Counted from the first letter of the stretch, positions 1 to 9,141 are shown. The stretch: DNA of 64,000 bases from Pseudarthrobacter sp. C4D7 (GCF_013359725.1 NZ_JABFMW010000002.1:1-64000), one strand, 5' to 3'. Notes: generated by a model not told the origin, from the sequence alone. Made by a program: numbers and translations.

Positions 1-41
1 AGAAGAAATTCAACGAACTCCTCCTCGCCGCGGCAGCCTAA
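1..41 (+). CDS. 3' end of an unidentified CDS (partial)
   Basis: The first bases read in frame 3 as KKFNELLLAAAA followed by TAA at 39-41. The Ala-rich C-terminus with strong codon bias looks like the tail of a real gene entering from the left, but twelve residues are too few to identify it. It is tandemly oriented against the minus-strand galE (convergent). Confidence 0.4.
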   Translation, partial: KKFNELLLAAAA

Positions 42-114
42 CCGTTGCAACGACCACTTGACTTTCCAGGCTCCATAACGACAAGTAGTCAGCAATCGAT
101 GGGGAGAGGGGAAG

Positions 115-1128
115 CTAGGAGGCGTAGCCCTGGGGGTTGTTCTTCTGCCAGCGCCAGTGGTCCTCGCACATCTGGTCCACGGTCTTGGTGGTGGACCAGC
201 TCAGGTCTGCCAAAGCCGAGGTGGCATCGGCCCAGAAGGCTGGAAGGTCCCCCGCACGGCGGCCGGTGATCTCGTAGGGAATGGGCCGGCCCACTGCCTT
301 TTCAAAGGAGCGCAGGACCTCCAGGACGGAGGAACCCTTGCCGGAGCCGAGGTTCCAGCGGAAGACGCCGGTCCGGTCCGCGATGTGGTTCAGCGCGGCC
401 ACGTGGCCTTCGGCAAGGTCCACCACGTGGATGTAGTCGCGCAGGCAGGTGCCGTCCGGGGTGTCGTAGTCGCCGCCGAAGACCATGAGCTTCTCGCGCC
501 GGCCCACGGCCACCTGGGCAATGAACGGGACAAGGTTGTTGGGAATGCCCTGCGGGTCTTCGCCGATGCGTCCTGACGGGTGGGCGCCAACCGGGTTGAA
601 GTAGCGCAGCAGTGCTATGTGCCAGCGGGAGTCCGCGGCACCGAGGTCGGAAAGGATGTCCTCGATCTGCTCCTTGGTGCGCCCATACGGGTTGTTCGCA
701 CCGATCTCCATCTTTTCCGCATAGGGGATGGGGTTGTGTTCCCCGTAGACGGTGGCGGAGGAACTGAAGACGATGGACCGGACGTCGTGCCTGTCCATGA
801 CGCGGACCAGGTTCAGCGTGCCCACCAGGTTGTTGTAGTAGTACTTCAACGGTTCCTGCACCGACTCACCCACGGCTTTGAGGCCGGCGAAGTGGATGAC
901 GGCCTCGATGCCACGCCCGGCAAACACTTTTTCGACGGCGTCCTCGTCCACCAGGTCCACGTGGTGGAACTCTGCGGTTTTGCCGCTGAGTTCGGCCACA
1001 CGCCGCAGCGACTCCTCGCTGGAGTTGATCAGGTTGTCGATGACGACCACGTCGTGGCCGGCTTCCTGCAGGGAAAGAACAGTGTGGGATCCGATGTACC
1101 CGGTGCCCCCTGTAACCAAGATTTTCAT
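115..1128 (-). CDS. galE: UDP-glucose 4-epimerase GalE
   Basis: Interconverts UDP-glucose and UDP-galactose in the cytoplasm, feeding galactose use and cell-wall or capsule sugars. This is an extended short-chain dehydrogenase. The NAD-binding glycine motif TGGTGYIG is at about residues 7-14, the catalytic Ser/Thr segment SSSATVYG is near 124, and the catalytic YGRTK (YxxxK) is near 148-152. The length of 337 aa is normal for the family. The ATG at 1128 is preceded by no Shine-Dalgarno but by TAGCGT at 1135-1140, six bases upstream, so the mRNA is probably leaderless. It stands alone, divergent from the TetR gene. The family assignment is secure; related UDP-sugar epimerases with other substrates cannot be fully excluded. 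Confidence 0.95.
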   Translation of the reverse strand: MKILVTGGTGYIGSHTVLSLQEAGHDVVVIDNLINSSEESLRRVAELSGKTAEFHHVDLVDEDAVEKVFAGRGIEAVIHFAGLKAVGESVQEPLKYYYNNLVGTLNLVRVMDRHDVRSIVFSSSATVYGEHNPIPYAEKMEIGANNPYGRTKEQIEDILSDLGAADSRWHIALLRYFNPVGAHPSGRIGEDPQGIPNNLVPFIAQVAVGRREKLMVFGGDYDTPDGTCLRDYIHVVDLAEGHVAALNHIADRTGVFRWNLGSGKGSSVLEVLRSFEKAVGRPIPYEITGRRAGDLPAFWADATSALADLSWSTTKTVDQMCEDHWRWQKNNPQGYAS

Positions 1129-1134
1129 GCCTCA

Positions 1135-1140
1135 ACGCTA
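1135..1140 (-). promoter_or_regulatory. -10 box of galE, leaderless arrangement
   Basis: TAGCGT on the minus strand ends 6 nt before the galE ATG. The stretch from box to start codon is nearly identical to that of the exonuclease gene at 48312. Confidence 0.5.
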
Positions 1141-1214
1141 TCCCACGCGCAGCGTGGTCCGCCGCCATGTTCCGGATGCCGGGCGGACCGTGACAGGGCT
1201 GAGGAAGCACAAGT

Positions 1215-1838
1215 GTGCTAATAAGGATGGTGCCCAAAATTGTAGACGCCGATGCCCGGCGGCAGGATGTGGTCCAGGCGGTTCTCCGCATCATTGCCGT
1301 GGACGGGCTTGAGCGGGCGTCGCTGCGTGAAGTCGCGGACGAAGCCGGACTGGCGGTCGGTTCTGTCCGGCACTACTTCCAGGGCAGCGAAGAACTCCTG
1401 GAATTTACCTTCGGCACCGTGGTGGACCGCGTGGCCAGCCGGCTGCGTTCCTCCCTGCCCGCTGTGCTTGGTGCTGCTGCCGCCAGCACTGAACAGCGCG
1501 AAGCTGTCCTGGCCCTTTTGGGCGGCATGCTTCCGCTGGATGAGGAAACAGCGGTGGAGGTCTGTGCCTTGATGGCTTTCAGGAATGCTGCACGCATCAA
1601 GCCGTTCCTTGCCGCAGAGTCGGACCGGAGCCACCGGGAAGTTGCGGCCATCATGGGTGCCCTTGCCGCAACCCTGCTGCCGGAGGACGAACCGCAGGAG
1701 ACCCTGGTGGTGGAAGCGGAACGGCTCCTGGCAACCCTGGATGGGCTCTGCATGCACGCCCTGCTCCAACCCGGCTGGATGACGGCGCAGATGTGCCGCG
1801 ACGTGCTTGAACGGCACTTGGACGGTATCACCCGCTAA
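1215..1838 (+). CDS. TetR/AcrR family transcriptional regulator
   Basis: A 207-aa one-component regulator with the helix-turn-helix near residues 35-60 (ASLREVADEAGLAVGSVRHYF) and a helical C-terminal ligand domain. The GTG at 1215 has GAGGA nine bases upstream; the ATG at 1227 or GTG at 1230 are alternatives. The ligand and targets are unknown. The gene stands alone between divergent galE and an unknown gene, so no neighbour clearly suggests a target. The recognition-helix form (VGSVRHYF) resembles BetI/RutR-type repressors, but this is only a fold-level hint. Confidence 0.85.
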   Translation: MLIRMVPKIVDADARRQDVVQAVLRIIAVDGLERASLREVADEAGLAVGSVRHYFQGSEELLEFTFGTVVDRVASRLRSSLPAVLGAAAASTEQREAVLALLGGMLPLDEETAVEVCALMAFRNAARIKPFLAAESDRSHREVAAIMGALAATLLPEDEPQETLVVEAERLLATLDGLCMHALLQPGWMTAQMCRDVLERHLDGITR

Positions 1839-1945
1839 GCAGCCAAAATCCGCACTACCGCGGACTGGCAGCGGGAATAGACTGTAGCCGGGTACGCCGG
1901 GCCGGATCACGAAGCCCGGCACGGGTAGGTCGGGAAAGGACTTCG

Positions 1946-2557
1946 ATGCAGCACGCAAGCGGTTCAGGGTGGCAGATCACCACCGACACGTCCGGGCCGA
2001 TGATGATCGCTCTTTACGTCCGGGACGCAGCCGGCTTGAACGGCGTGGGGCGTCCCATGCTGTCCCATGCGTCACCCAAAGTCCGTTCGGCAGACCACAC
2101 CCACCTGACTGCGGACGTTGGCGGACTGGGCGCGTTGAAGACGGAGTGGGAGGCCTGGTGGGACCAGTTGCTCAAAGCGCATCCCCACACGTCTCCGGAG
2201 CTCTCCCCGCCGGATTTTGAAGCGTTCGGCAACTCTCCGGCCCTGCAACGGGTCCTGCAGGCGCACTTCGGCTCCGCCCTCACCTGGGCCAGGGAACGCA
2301 GGAGTGAATATGCCGAACTCGAGGGACAGCGTGTGGCCAGCGGAACGGACCAGCTGGTGGGTGACATGGTGGACGACCGGCTCATGGAGGTGGGCAGGGA
2401 CTCCCGGGACTTCAAACTGACGATCATCGAACTGCCGCTGGACGAGCAGCGGGCGTGGTACCTGGAGCCGGACAAGATCATCATGAGCCAGGAGCTGATG
2501 GGCCAGCCTGAGTTGTTCCGCAGCTACGTCCAGCCGGTACTCGAAATCCTGGTGTAG
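1946..2557 (+). CDS. Conserved hypothetical protein
   Basis: I do not recognise this 203-aa protein. It has no signal peptide, membrane helix or cysteine, is acidic, and reads as a soluble cytoplasmic protein. A Trp-rich stretch (TEWEAWWDQLL) lies near residues 68-78. The start is well supported: AAAGGA ends 5 nt before the ATG. A TAGACT box about 50 nt upstream (near 1877) could be its promoter. It converges on the membrane-anchored gene at 2586 with only 28 bp between them. Codon use matches its neighbours, so it is a real resident gene. Confidence 0.7.
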   Translation: MQHASGSGWQITTDTSGPMMIALYVRDAAGLNGVGRPMLSHASPKVRSADHTHLTADVGGLGALKTEWEAWWDQLLKAHPHTSPELSPPDFEAFGNSPALQRVLQAHFGSALTWARERRSEYAELEGQRVASGTDQLVGDMVDDRLMEVGRDSRDFKLTIIELPLDEQRAWYLEPDKIIMSQELMGQPELFRSYVQPVLEILV

Positions 2558-2585
2558 CTGCCCAAGGCAGGACGACGGCGGGACG

Positions 2586-3458
2586 TCAGGCGCCGCCGTC
2601 GCCCTGCCGTACGGTGATGCGCACCTGACCCCCGGCGGCCCCCGATGCCTGCCAGCCGTCCCCGCCGGGCCGGTCCCAGCTCCGGCCGGCCAACTCCACG
2701 TTTGTCACGGCGAGGTCCTTCGCGTTGGCCACCGCCCACTGGGCCACCGACCACGCCAATGCTCCGTCCGCGTTGACCACGATGGTGGCGCCCTCAACCT
2801 GGGCGTCCACGCCCCCGTAAGCCTGGTCCAGATCCGTCACCACCGTTGCCGGGGCCCCGCCCACGGTGGCGGACCGGAGCGTGCACTGGACGGCCGCCGG
2901 AGTCTGTCCGGTGAGCCCGGAAGCAAAGGCCCGGCCCATCTCCTCGTGCTGGGCGTATGCCTTGGGATAGGCGGACCGCTGCACCTGCTGGGCCGCGTCC
3001 GTGATGTCCAGGGTTTCGTATCCCGGGATCTTCACCAGCGCGTCATAGAAGGCGTTTGCGGCGTAGTAGGGGTCCATGATCTGGGCCTCGGATCCCCAGC
3101 CCTGGGACGGCCGCTGCTGGAAGAGCCCACGGGAGTCAGGGCCGGCCTGGTCGCCGTGGCCGATGTTGCGCAGTTTGGACTCCTGCATGGCCGTGGCCAG
3201 GGCAATGGTGGCAGCGCGCGGAGGCAGGCCCCGCCGGACGGCGGCCGCTGTGATCAGTGCTGCGTTGGCCGCCTGGTCCGGTGCCAGCTCCCCGGACCGG
3301 CCGCCGGCCGTGGCTGTGCAGCGTTCAGAAACCAAGGTTTCGGAACGCTGCACAAAGTACACCGCGGTGTAGATGCCGCCCACTGCCAGCGCGAGCGTGA
3401 GCAGGAGTACCGCCAGGCGGCGCAGGCCGCGTCTGCGCGCCACAGACAAACGTGCCAC
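2586..3458 (-). CDS. Membrane-anchored lysozyme-fold-like protein, actinobacterial
   Basis: A 290-aa protein with an uncleaved N-terminal anchor (residues about 13-35, RRLAVLLLTLALAVGGIYTAVYF) and an extracytoplasmic domain. That domain contains AMQESKLRNIGHGD and DSRGLFQQRPSQGWG (about residues 110-140), a pattern seen in lysozyme/transglycosylase-like proteins around the catalytic Glu. Homologues in actinobacteria are often mislabelled as heavy-metal transporters. A role on peptidoglycan is inferred. Its GTG starts only 8 bp after the dapD stop and no Shine-Dalgarno is visible, so it is probably cotranscribed with dapD. Linkage to the cell-wall DAP gene fits an envelope function. Confidence 0.7.
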   Translation of the reverse strand: MARLSVARRRGLRRLAVLLLTLALAVGGIYTAVYFVQRSETLVSERCTATAGGRSGELAPDQAANAALITAAAVRRGLPPRAATIALATAMQESKLRNIGHGDQAGPDSRGLFQQRPSQGWGSEAQIMDPYYAANAFYDALVKIPGYETLDITDAAQQVQRSAYPKAYAQHEEMGRAFASGLTGQTPAAVQCTLRSATVGGAPATVVTDLDQAYGGVDAQVEGATIVVNADGALAWSVAQWAVANAKDLAVTNVELAGRSWDRPGGDGWQASGAAGGQVRITVRQGDGGA

Positions 3459-3466
3459 GGAAGGAG

Positions 3467-4495
3467 CTAGTTGGCGTGCAGGGCGTCGTTCAGTTCCACG
3501 GTCTGGCCCTTGCGGGGGAGGGCCTCCACCGCGCCCGTGGTGGAGTTGCGGCGGAACAGCAGGTTGGGCACGCCCGAGAGCTCAGCAGCCTTGACGATCC
3601 TGGTGGTGTCCTCGCCCACCTCATCCTTGGGGCCCGGAACCCGGACGCGCGTGCCGGCCGTGACGTAGAGGCCGGCCTCCACCACGGAATCATCACCGAT
3701 GCTGATGCCGACGCCGGAGTTTGCCCCGAGCAGGACACGCTCGCCGATGGTGATCTTTTCCTTGCCGCCCCCTGACAGGGTGCCCATGATGGAGGCGCCA
3801 CCACCGACGTCGCTGCCGTCCCCGGTCACGACGCCGGCGGAGATCCGGCCCTCCACCATGGAGGTGCCCAGGGTCCCGGCGTTGAAGTTCACGAAGCCCT
3901 CGTGCATGACGGTGGTGCCGGCGGCGAGGTGCGCGCCCAGGCGCACCCTGTCGGCGTCGGCAATCCGGACGCCGCTGGGCACCACGTAGTCCACCATGCG
4001 CGGGAACTTGTCGATCCCGTAGACGGTGACAGCGCCGCGGCGGCGCAGCTTGGCGCGCGTCAGCTCGAAGCCCTCCACGGCGGCCGGCCCGAAGTTGGTC
4101 CACACGACGTTGGGGAGCTTGCCGAAGATGCCGTCGAGGTTGATGGTGTTGGGCTGGACCAGGCGGTGCGAGAGAAGGTGCAGCCGCAGGTAGGCGTCCG
4201 CGGTGTCGGCGGGGGCTTCGTCGAGGTGGATCTGCACGAAGACCACCTTCTGCTCCGTGCCACGGTCCTGGTCTGCGCCGTTCTCAGCGATCGCGGTCAG
4301 GGCGTCATCGGCGTTTTCTACCGAGCGGAGGTCCTCGGCAGCGACGCCAAGGGCCGGTGCGGGGAACCAGACGTCCAGGACAGTTGCCTCACCGCCGGCG
4401 GTGGCGATGGTGGCCACGCCAAAGCCATAGGCGGAACGGTGGTCGGCGCTGGAAGTCAGGGTTTCGGGCACGGCGGAGGAAGCGGTCTCAGTCAT
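3467..4495 (-). CDS. dapD: 2,3,4,5-tetrahydropyridine-2,6-dicarboxylate N-succinyltransferase DapD
   Basis: Transfers succinyl from succinyl-CoA to tetrahydrodipicolinate in the succinylase branch of DAP/lysine synthesis, supplying meso-DAP or lysine for peptidoglycan. The C-terminal half is a left-handed beta-helix with hexapeptide repeats rich in G-V/I-x-I and GG ([14 protein letters not shown], then [16 protein letters not shown]). The N-terminal half carries the actinobacterial-type domain. The length of 342 aa is slightly above the roughly 317 aa of mycobacterial DapD. It is divergent from dapE across 50 bp; both starts appear leaderless (TAGACT, 6 nt, ATG here). Confidence 0.93.
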   Translation of the reverse strand: MTETASSAVPETLTSSADHRSAYGFGVATIATAGGEATVLDVWFPAPALGVAAEDLRSVENADDALTAIAENGADQDRGTEQKVVFVQIHLDEAPADTADAYLRLHLLSHRLVQPNTINLDGIFGKLPNVVWTNFGPAAVEGFELTRAKLRRRGAVTVYGIDKFPRMVDYVVPSGVRIADADRVRLGAHLAAGTTVMHEGFVNFNAGTLGTSMVEGRISAGVVTGDGSDVGGGASIMGTLSGGGKEKITIGERVLLGANSGVGISIGDDSVVEAGLYVTAGTRVRVPGPKDEVGEDTTRIVKAAELSGVPNLLFRRNSTTGAVEALPRKGQTVELNDALHAN

Positions 4496-4501
4496 GTGCC
4501 C

Positions 4502-4507
4502 AGTCTA
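4502..4507 (-). promoter_or_regulatory. -10 box of dapD
   Basis: TAGACT on the minus strand, 6 nt from the dapD ATG at 4495. It is the same hexamer as the opposing dapE box. Confidence 0.55.
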
Positions 4508-4533
4508 TCGAGGGCCGGGTGGGCGGTTCGAAC

Positions 4534-4539
4534 TAGACT
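4534..4539 (+). promoter_or_regulatory. -10 box of dapE
   Basis: TAGACT, 6 nt from the dapE GTG at 4546. No good -35 is visible. The box faces away from the dapD box, with 26 bp between the two. Confidence 0.55.
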
Positions 4540-4545
4540 GGCTTC

Positions 4546-5682
4546 GTGACTGCTGAAACCGCCCCTGAATCTTCCTTGCCCACCCTTGACCTGCACCAGG
4601 ACGTGGCGCTGCTGACAGCGGCACTCATGGACATCAACAGCGTGTCGGGCAATGAGAAGCAGCTCGCGGACGCCGTGGAAGCCGCTTTGCGCGGGATTCC
4701 CCAGCTGACCGTGGTCCGGGACGGGGACGCCATCGTTGCCCGCACGGAACTGGGCCGCAGCGAACGCGTCATCCTCGCCGGACACCTGGACACGGTCCCG
4801 CTGCCCTTGACGGAAGGTTCCAGGGGCACCGTCCCGTCCAGCTGGGACTCCGGCGTTCCTGGCGAAGGCATCCTATACGGCCGCGGAGCCACGGACATGA
4901 AGGGCGGCGTGGCGGTCCAACTGGCGCTGGCAGCAGGAATGTTCGACGACGGCGCCCAGCCCGGACGCGACGTCACCTTCGTGTTTTACGACCATGAGGA
5001 AGTGGAAGCGGTCAAGAGCGGACTGGGACGTTTGGTCCGCAACCACGGCCACCTCCTGCACGGAGACTTCGCCATCCTGCTGGAACCCACGGACGGCACG
5101 GTGGAAGGCGGCTGCAACGGAACCAGCCGGTTCGAGGCCAGCACTTCCGGTGAAGCCGCCCATTCCGCACGCGCCTGGATGGGCAGCAACGCCATCCACG
5201 CCGCGGCCCCCATCCTGGCGCGCCTGGCCGCCTACGAACCACGGACCATCAACGTTGACGGGCTGGACTACCGGGAGAGCCTCAATGCGGTGAAGATTAA
5301 TGGCGGCACCGCGGGCAACGTGATTCCGGACCGCTGCGTGGTGGAGATCAACTACCGGTTCGCCCCGGACAAAACGCCGGACCAGGCCGAAGCCCATGTC
5401 CGGGAACTCCTGGCAGGCTTCGACGTCGTGCGCACCGATGCCGCCGCCGGCGCCCGCCCCGGCCTGCAGCACCCTGCTGCCGCCTCTTTCGTGGCCGCCG
5501 TGGGAGCCGAGCCCAAGCCCAAGTACGGCTGGACCGACGTCGCCCGTTTCAGTGAGCTGGGCATCCCGGCGGTGAACTTCGGGCCCGGTGATGCGCTGCT
5601 GGCACACAAGGACAACGAACACGTCCACGCCGATGCCATCCGTCAATGCCTCGCCGCGCTGCAAAGCTGGCTCGCCGGCTGA
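4546..5682 (+). CDS. dapE: Succinyl-diaminopimelate desuccinylase DapE
   Basis: Hydrolyses N-succinyl-LL-DAP to LL-DAP and succinate in the same pathway as dapD. It is an M20 dinuclear zinc amidohydrolase. Visible elements are the first His ligand and Asp in AGHLDTVP (about residue 78), the bridging Asp in GRGATDMKGG (about 114), the catalytic Glu-Glu pair in YDHEEVEA (about 148), the dimer-domain segment NGGTAGNVIPDRC and the last His in LLAHKDNEHVHAD near the C-terminus. Length is 378 aa. The GTG start is set by the TAGACT box 6 nt upstream. A strong hairpin follows the stop. Confidence 0.95.
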   Translation: MTAETAPESSLPTLDLHQDVALLTAALMDINSVSGNEKQLADAVEAALRGIPQLTVVRDGDAIVARTELGRSERVILAGHLDTVPLPLTEGSRGTVPSSWDSGVPGEGILYGRGATDMKGGVAVQLALAAGMFDDGAQPGRDVTFVFYDHEEVEAVKSGLGRLVRNHGHLLHGDFAILLEPTDGTVEGGCNGTSRFEASTSGEAAHSARAWMGSNAIHAAAPILARLAAYEPRTINVDGLDYRESLNAVKINGGTAGNVIPDRCVVEINYRFAPDKTPDQAEAHVRELLAGFDVVRTDAAAGARPGLQHPAAASFVAAVGAEPKPKYGWTDVARFSELGIPAVNFGPGDALLAHKDNEHVHADAIRQCLAALQSWLAG

Positions 5683-5690
5683 GCGTCTTA

Positions 5691-5740
5691 CAACAAAAAG
5701 GTCCGGAACTTCCCGCGGGGAGTTCCGGACCTTTTCGTTG
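5691..5740. terminator. Bidirectional terminator between dapE and gluD
   Basis: A 20-bp inverted repeat with one mismatch (5691-5710 with 5721-5740, core AAAAGGTCCGGAACT) around a 10-nt loop, with T-runs on both sides. It sits between convergent genes. Confidence 0.85.
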
Positions 5741-5753
5741 TGCAGCGTCGAAC

Positions 5754-6593
5754 CTAGGGAGCAGCAGCTTCCAGGACGTCCGGTTCGGCCTTGGCCGTAC
5801 CGCCGGCCGCCTTCTTGGAGCCGCGCCGCTCGATCCACACCGCAAGCCGTGACACCGAGATGTTGATGGCGATGTAGATGGCAGCAGCCACAAAGAAGAT
5901 GGGGAACAGGTACTGGGTTCCCAGGAAGTCCGCCATGACCTGGACGGCGCGCAGCAGTTCGCCGTACGCCACGATGTAGCCCAGCGAGGTGTCCTTGAGC
6001 AGCACCACCATCTGGGCAACGAGCGAGGGCATCATGCGGCGGATGGCCTGCGGCAGCTCAATGAGCATGCGCGACTTGAAGCTGGTGAGGCCGATCGCCA
6101 GGCCGGCCTCACGCTGCCCCTTGGGGAGGGACTGGATGCCGGCCCGGATGATCTCGGCGAAGACCGCAGCGTTGTACAGCACCAGCCCGGCCACGACGGC
6201 GACGAACGCCGACGTGCCGAAGCCCAGGAGGATGAACAGCATCATCAGGACCACGGGCATGCCGCGAAGGAATTCCAGGACGACCCGCGTGGGTACCCGG
6301 ATGGCTGCGGCGTCCGAAATGCGGAGGAGGCACAGCAGCAGGCCCAGCGGGAACGCGATGACAGCCGCAAGTGCCGCTGCCGACAGGGTGGACCCGAGGC
6401 CATTGCCCAGGAGGCGCCACACGTCTGCGCGGGTGAAGATCTGCCAGCGGCGTGCTTCGAAGATGCCCTGCTGGGCGAGGGTCATGACCACCCACGCCAG
6501 GAGTCCCAGAATCAGCACGCCGCCGATGATCGAGGCGATAAGGGAGACGCGGCGGGCTTTGGGGCCGGGGACGTCGTAGAGAACGGAACTCAT
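5754..6593 (-). CDS. gluD: Glutamate-type ABC transporter permease GluD
   Basis: Inner-membrane permease of a polar amino acid uptake ABC transporter (HisMQ family). At 279 aa it has an N-terminal membrane helix (about 15-40) followed by the BPD_transp_1 domain. The ABC-contact EAA-like loop AGLAIGLTSFKSRMLIELPQAIRRMMP is at about residues 162-188. The tail is Lys/Glu-rich. It overlaps gluC by 4 bp and is the last gene of the operon. The order SBP-permease-permease resembles gluBCD of Corynebacterium, hence the names; here the ATPase lies upstream of the SBP. Substrate specificity is inferred from family and order only. Confidence 0.85.
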   Translation of the reverse strand: MSSVLYDVPGPKARRVSLIASIIGGVLILGLLAWVVMTLAQQGIFEARRWQIFTRADVWRLLGNGLGSTLSAAALAAVIAFPLGLLLCLLRISDAAAIRVPTRVVLEFLRGMPVVLMMLFILLGFGTSAFVAVVAGLVLYNAAVFAEIIRAGIQSLPKGQREAGLAIGLTSFKSRMLIELPQAIRRMMPSLVAQMVVLLKDTSLGYIVAYGELLRAVQVMADFLGTQYLFPIFFVAAAIYIAINISVSRLAVWIERRGSKKAAGGTAKAEPDVLEAAAP

Positions 6594-7240
6594 CGGGCAA
6601 TCGCCACCTTTCGTTCCACCGTGTTGGCGAGGATTCCCAGCGGAACGGTGAGGAGCAGATAGAAGAACGCCGTGCCCAGCAGGACCGTGATGACGGCGTC
6701 ACCGTTGGCGTTGGCCAGCTGCCGGCCGTAGCCGAACAGTTCCAGGACGAAGAAGGCGCCGGCCACCGAGGAGTTCTTGACCAGGGCGATCAGGATATTG
6801 ATCAGCGGCGGGATCACCGTCCGCAGCGCCTGGGGGAGGATGATGAGCGAGAGGACCTGGCCGAACTTCATGCCGATGCTTCGTGCTGCTTCGGCCTGGC
6901 CCACAGGCACGCTGTTGACACCGGAACGCACAGCTTCGGCGATGAACGCGGCGGTGTAGGTGCTGAGGGCGATGATGGCGGCGATCTCAAACTGCTCGAA
7001 CTTGACTCCGATGCGGGGGAGTACCACCGCCGCGAAGAAGAACGCGATGGTCAGCGGCGTATTGCGGAGAACCTCCACGTAGACGGTGCTGAAACCGCGC
7101 AGTGCCGCGACGGGGGAGACGCGTGCCGCGGCAAGCAGTGTGCCAAGGATCAACGCGAAAATGCCGGAGACGACGGAGAGAAAAAGAGTGCGGAGAAAAC
7201 CTTCCCAGTACAGGGGCAGGTTTTCAATGATGACGTCCAT
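6590..7240 (-). CDS. gluC: Glutamate-type ABC transporter permease GluC
   Basis: Second permease of the transporter, 216 aa, about five membrane helices. The EAA loop is AEAARSIGMKFGQVLSLIILPQALRTVIPP at about residues 117-146. AAGGA lies 4 nt before the ATG. It pairs with GluD to form the heterodimeric channel energised by GluA. It is separated from gluB by an 85-bp gap that contains a strong hairpin, which probably lowers permease expression relative to the binding protein. Confidence 0.87.
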   Translation of the reverse strand: MDVIIENLPLYWEGFLRTLFLSVVSGIFALILGTLLAAARVSPVAALRGFSTVYVEVLRNTPLTIAFFFAAVVLPRIGVKFEQFEIAAIIALSTYTAAFIAEAVRSGVNSVPVGQAEAARSIGMKFGQVLSLIILPQALRTVIPPLINILIALVKNSSVAGAFFVLELFGYGRQLANANGDAVITVLLGTAFFYLLLTVPLGILANTVERKVAIAR

Positions 7241-7280
7241 AAGATCCTTCGGCTGTAAGCGTGGACGGATTAAAGGCTGT

Positions 7281-7311
7281 GCCGCCGGGGCTGCTGAACA
7301 GCCCCGGCGGC
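7281..7311 (-). promoter_or_regulatory. Intercistronic hairpin between gluB and gluC
   Basis: A perfect 13-bp inverted repeat (7281-7293 with 7299-7311, core CCGCCGGGGCTG) with a 5-nt loop and no T-run. Such hairpins typically stabilise the upstream binding-protein message or partly attenuate transcription into the permease genes. Confidence 0.7.
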
Positions 7312-7325
7312 GCGGCGGACGCTAC

Positions 7326-8213
7326 TTAGTAACGGTTGATGGCCGGGAGGCTGGGGGCGGTCTTGATGACCGAACCTGCAGTGGCTTCCCAGGCCTTCTT
7401 GTAGGAGCCGTCCTTTTCGAAGGATTCGAGCTGGTCGTTGATCCAGTTGCGGAACTCGGTGTCGCCCTTCTTCAGGCCGATGCCGTAAGGCTCCTTGGTG
7501 AAGGTCTCGTCAGAGGCGAGCTTGAAAGCGTCCGGCTCCTTGTCAACGAAACCGGCGAGGATCACGTTGTCAGTGGTCACGGCTTCAACCTGCTTGTTGC
7601 GCAGGGGCTCAAGGCAGGCGGAGTACGTGGCGGCCGGGACCAGTTCGGCGCCGTACTTGTCCACGATGGTGGCGGCCGGGGTGGAGCCGGTGACGGAGCA
7701 GACCTTCTTGCCCTTGACGTCCTCGGGCTTCTTGATGGAGTCGTTGTCCTTGTTCACCATGAGGGCCTGGCCGGCTTCGTAGTACGGGCCGGCGAAGTCG
7801 ACAACCTGCTTGCGCTTGTCGCTGATGGTGTACGTGGCGATGACCAGGTCAACCTTGCCCTGCTCGATGAAGGGCTCGCGGTTGGCGGATACGGTCTCGG
7901 ACCATTCGATCTTGTCAGCGGGGATGCCCAGCTTGGCGGCGATCAGCTTGCCCATTTCAACGTCGAAACCTACGGGCTTGCCGTCCAGGCCCACCTGGCC
8001 GAACAGCGGCTGGTCGAACTTGGTGCCGATCTTGATGGAGCCGGCGGAGGACAGCTTGGCCATGGTGGTTCCGGCGGCGAACGACGGCTTCTCCACCGGG
8101 CTCGGGTTGCTGGAGCCGCCGGTGTCGCCGCCGCCGCAGGCGCTGAGCGACAGTGCGAGGGCGGCGGTAGCCGCCACGACGAAGGACTTTCGCCGGGACA
8201 TAAATGCCTTCAT
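7326..8213 (-). CDS. gluB: Glutamate-type ABC transporter substrate-binding lipoprotein GluB
   Basis: Periplasmic-type (family 3, SBP_bac_3) binding protein anchored as a lipoprotein. It has a signal peptide with basic start MSRRK and lipobox LSAC (Cys about residue 26), then a Gly/Ser/Pro linker. Family landmarks are KIGTKFDQPLFG, GFDVEMGKLIAAKLG and the hinge-side DLVIATYTISDKRKQVVDFAGPYY. Length is 295 aa. AAAGGA lies 5 nt before the ATG. It lies between gluA (upstream) and gluC (downstream). The ligand is probably glutamate, by operon resemblance, not proved by residues. Confidence 0.88.
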   Translation of the reverse strand: MKAFMSRRKSFVVAATAALALSLSACGGGDTGGSSNPSPVEKPSFAAGTTMAKLSSAGSIKIGTKFDQPLFGQVGLDGKPVGFDVEMGKLIAAKLGIPADKIEWSETVSANREPFIEQGKVDLVIATYTISDKRKQVVDFAGPYYEAGQALMVNKDNDSIKKPEDVKGKKVCSVTGSTPAATIVDKYGAELVPAATYSACLEPLRNKQVEAVTTDNVILAGFVDKEPDAFKLASDETFTKEPYGIGLKKGDTEFRNWINDQLESFEKDGSYKKAWEATAGSVIKTAPSLPAINRY

Positions 8214-8281
8214 GACATTCCTTTCATTGGTGGCCGCGGGTTCCGGCCTGGATGCGAACTGAAGTGTGGTTGTTCGGTAAG

Positions 8282-9037
<756 letters not shown>

Positions 9038-9044
9038 AGGAATG

Positions 9045-9050
9045 AATCTA
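9045..9050 (-). promoter_or_regulatory. -10 box of gluA
   Basis: TAGATT on the minus strand, 7 nt from the ATG at 9037. It argues for that ATG over the upstream TTG, which would lie inside the promoter. Confidence 0.5.
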
Positions 9051-9129
9051 GCGAACAACGGTGCGTTATGACGCCAATCACCCCAAGTTCATGCCGATCG
9101 TGATTCAAGAGATACCTGGAGTTGGAGGT

Positions 9130-9135
9130 TAGCCT
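9130..9135 (+). promoter_or_regulatory. -10 box of the LOG-family gene
   Basis: TAGCCT ends 6 nt before the ATG at 9142. The intervening AGGGGA could alternatively act as a close Shine-Dalgarno. Confidence 0.45.
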
Positions 9136-9141
9136 AGGGGA

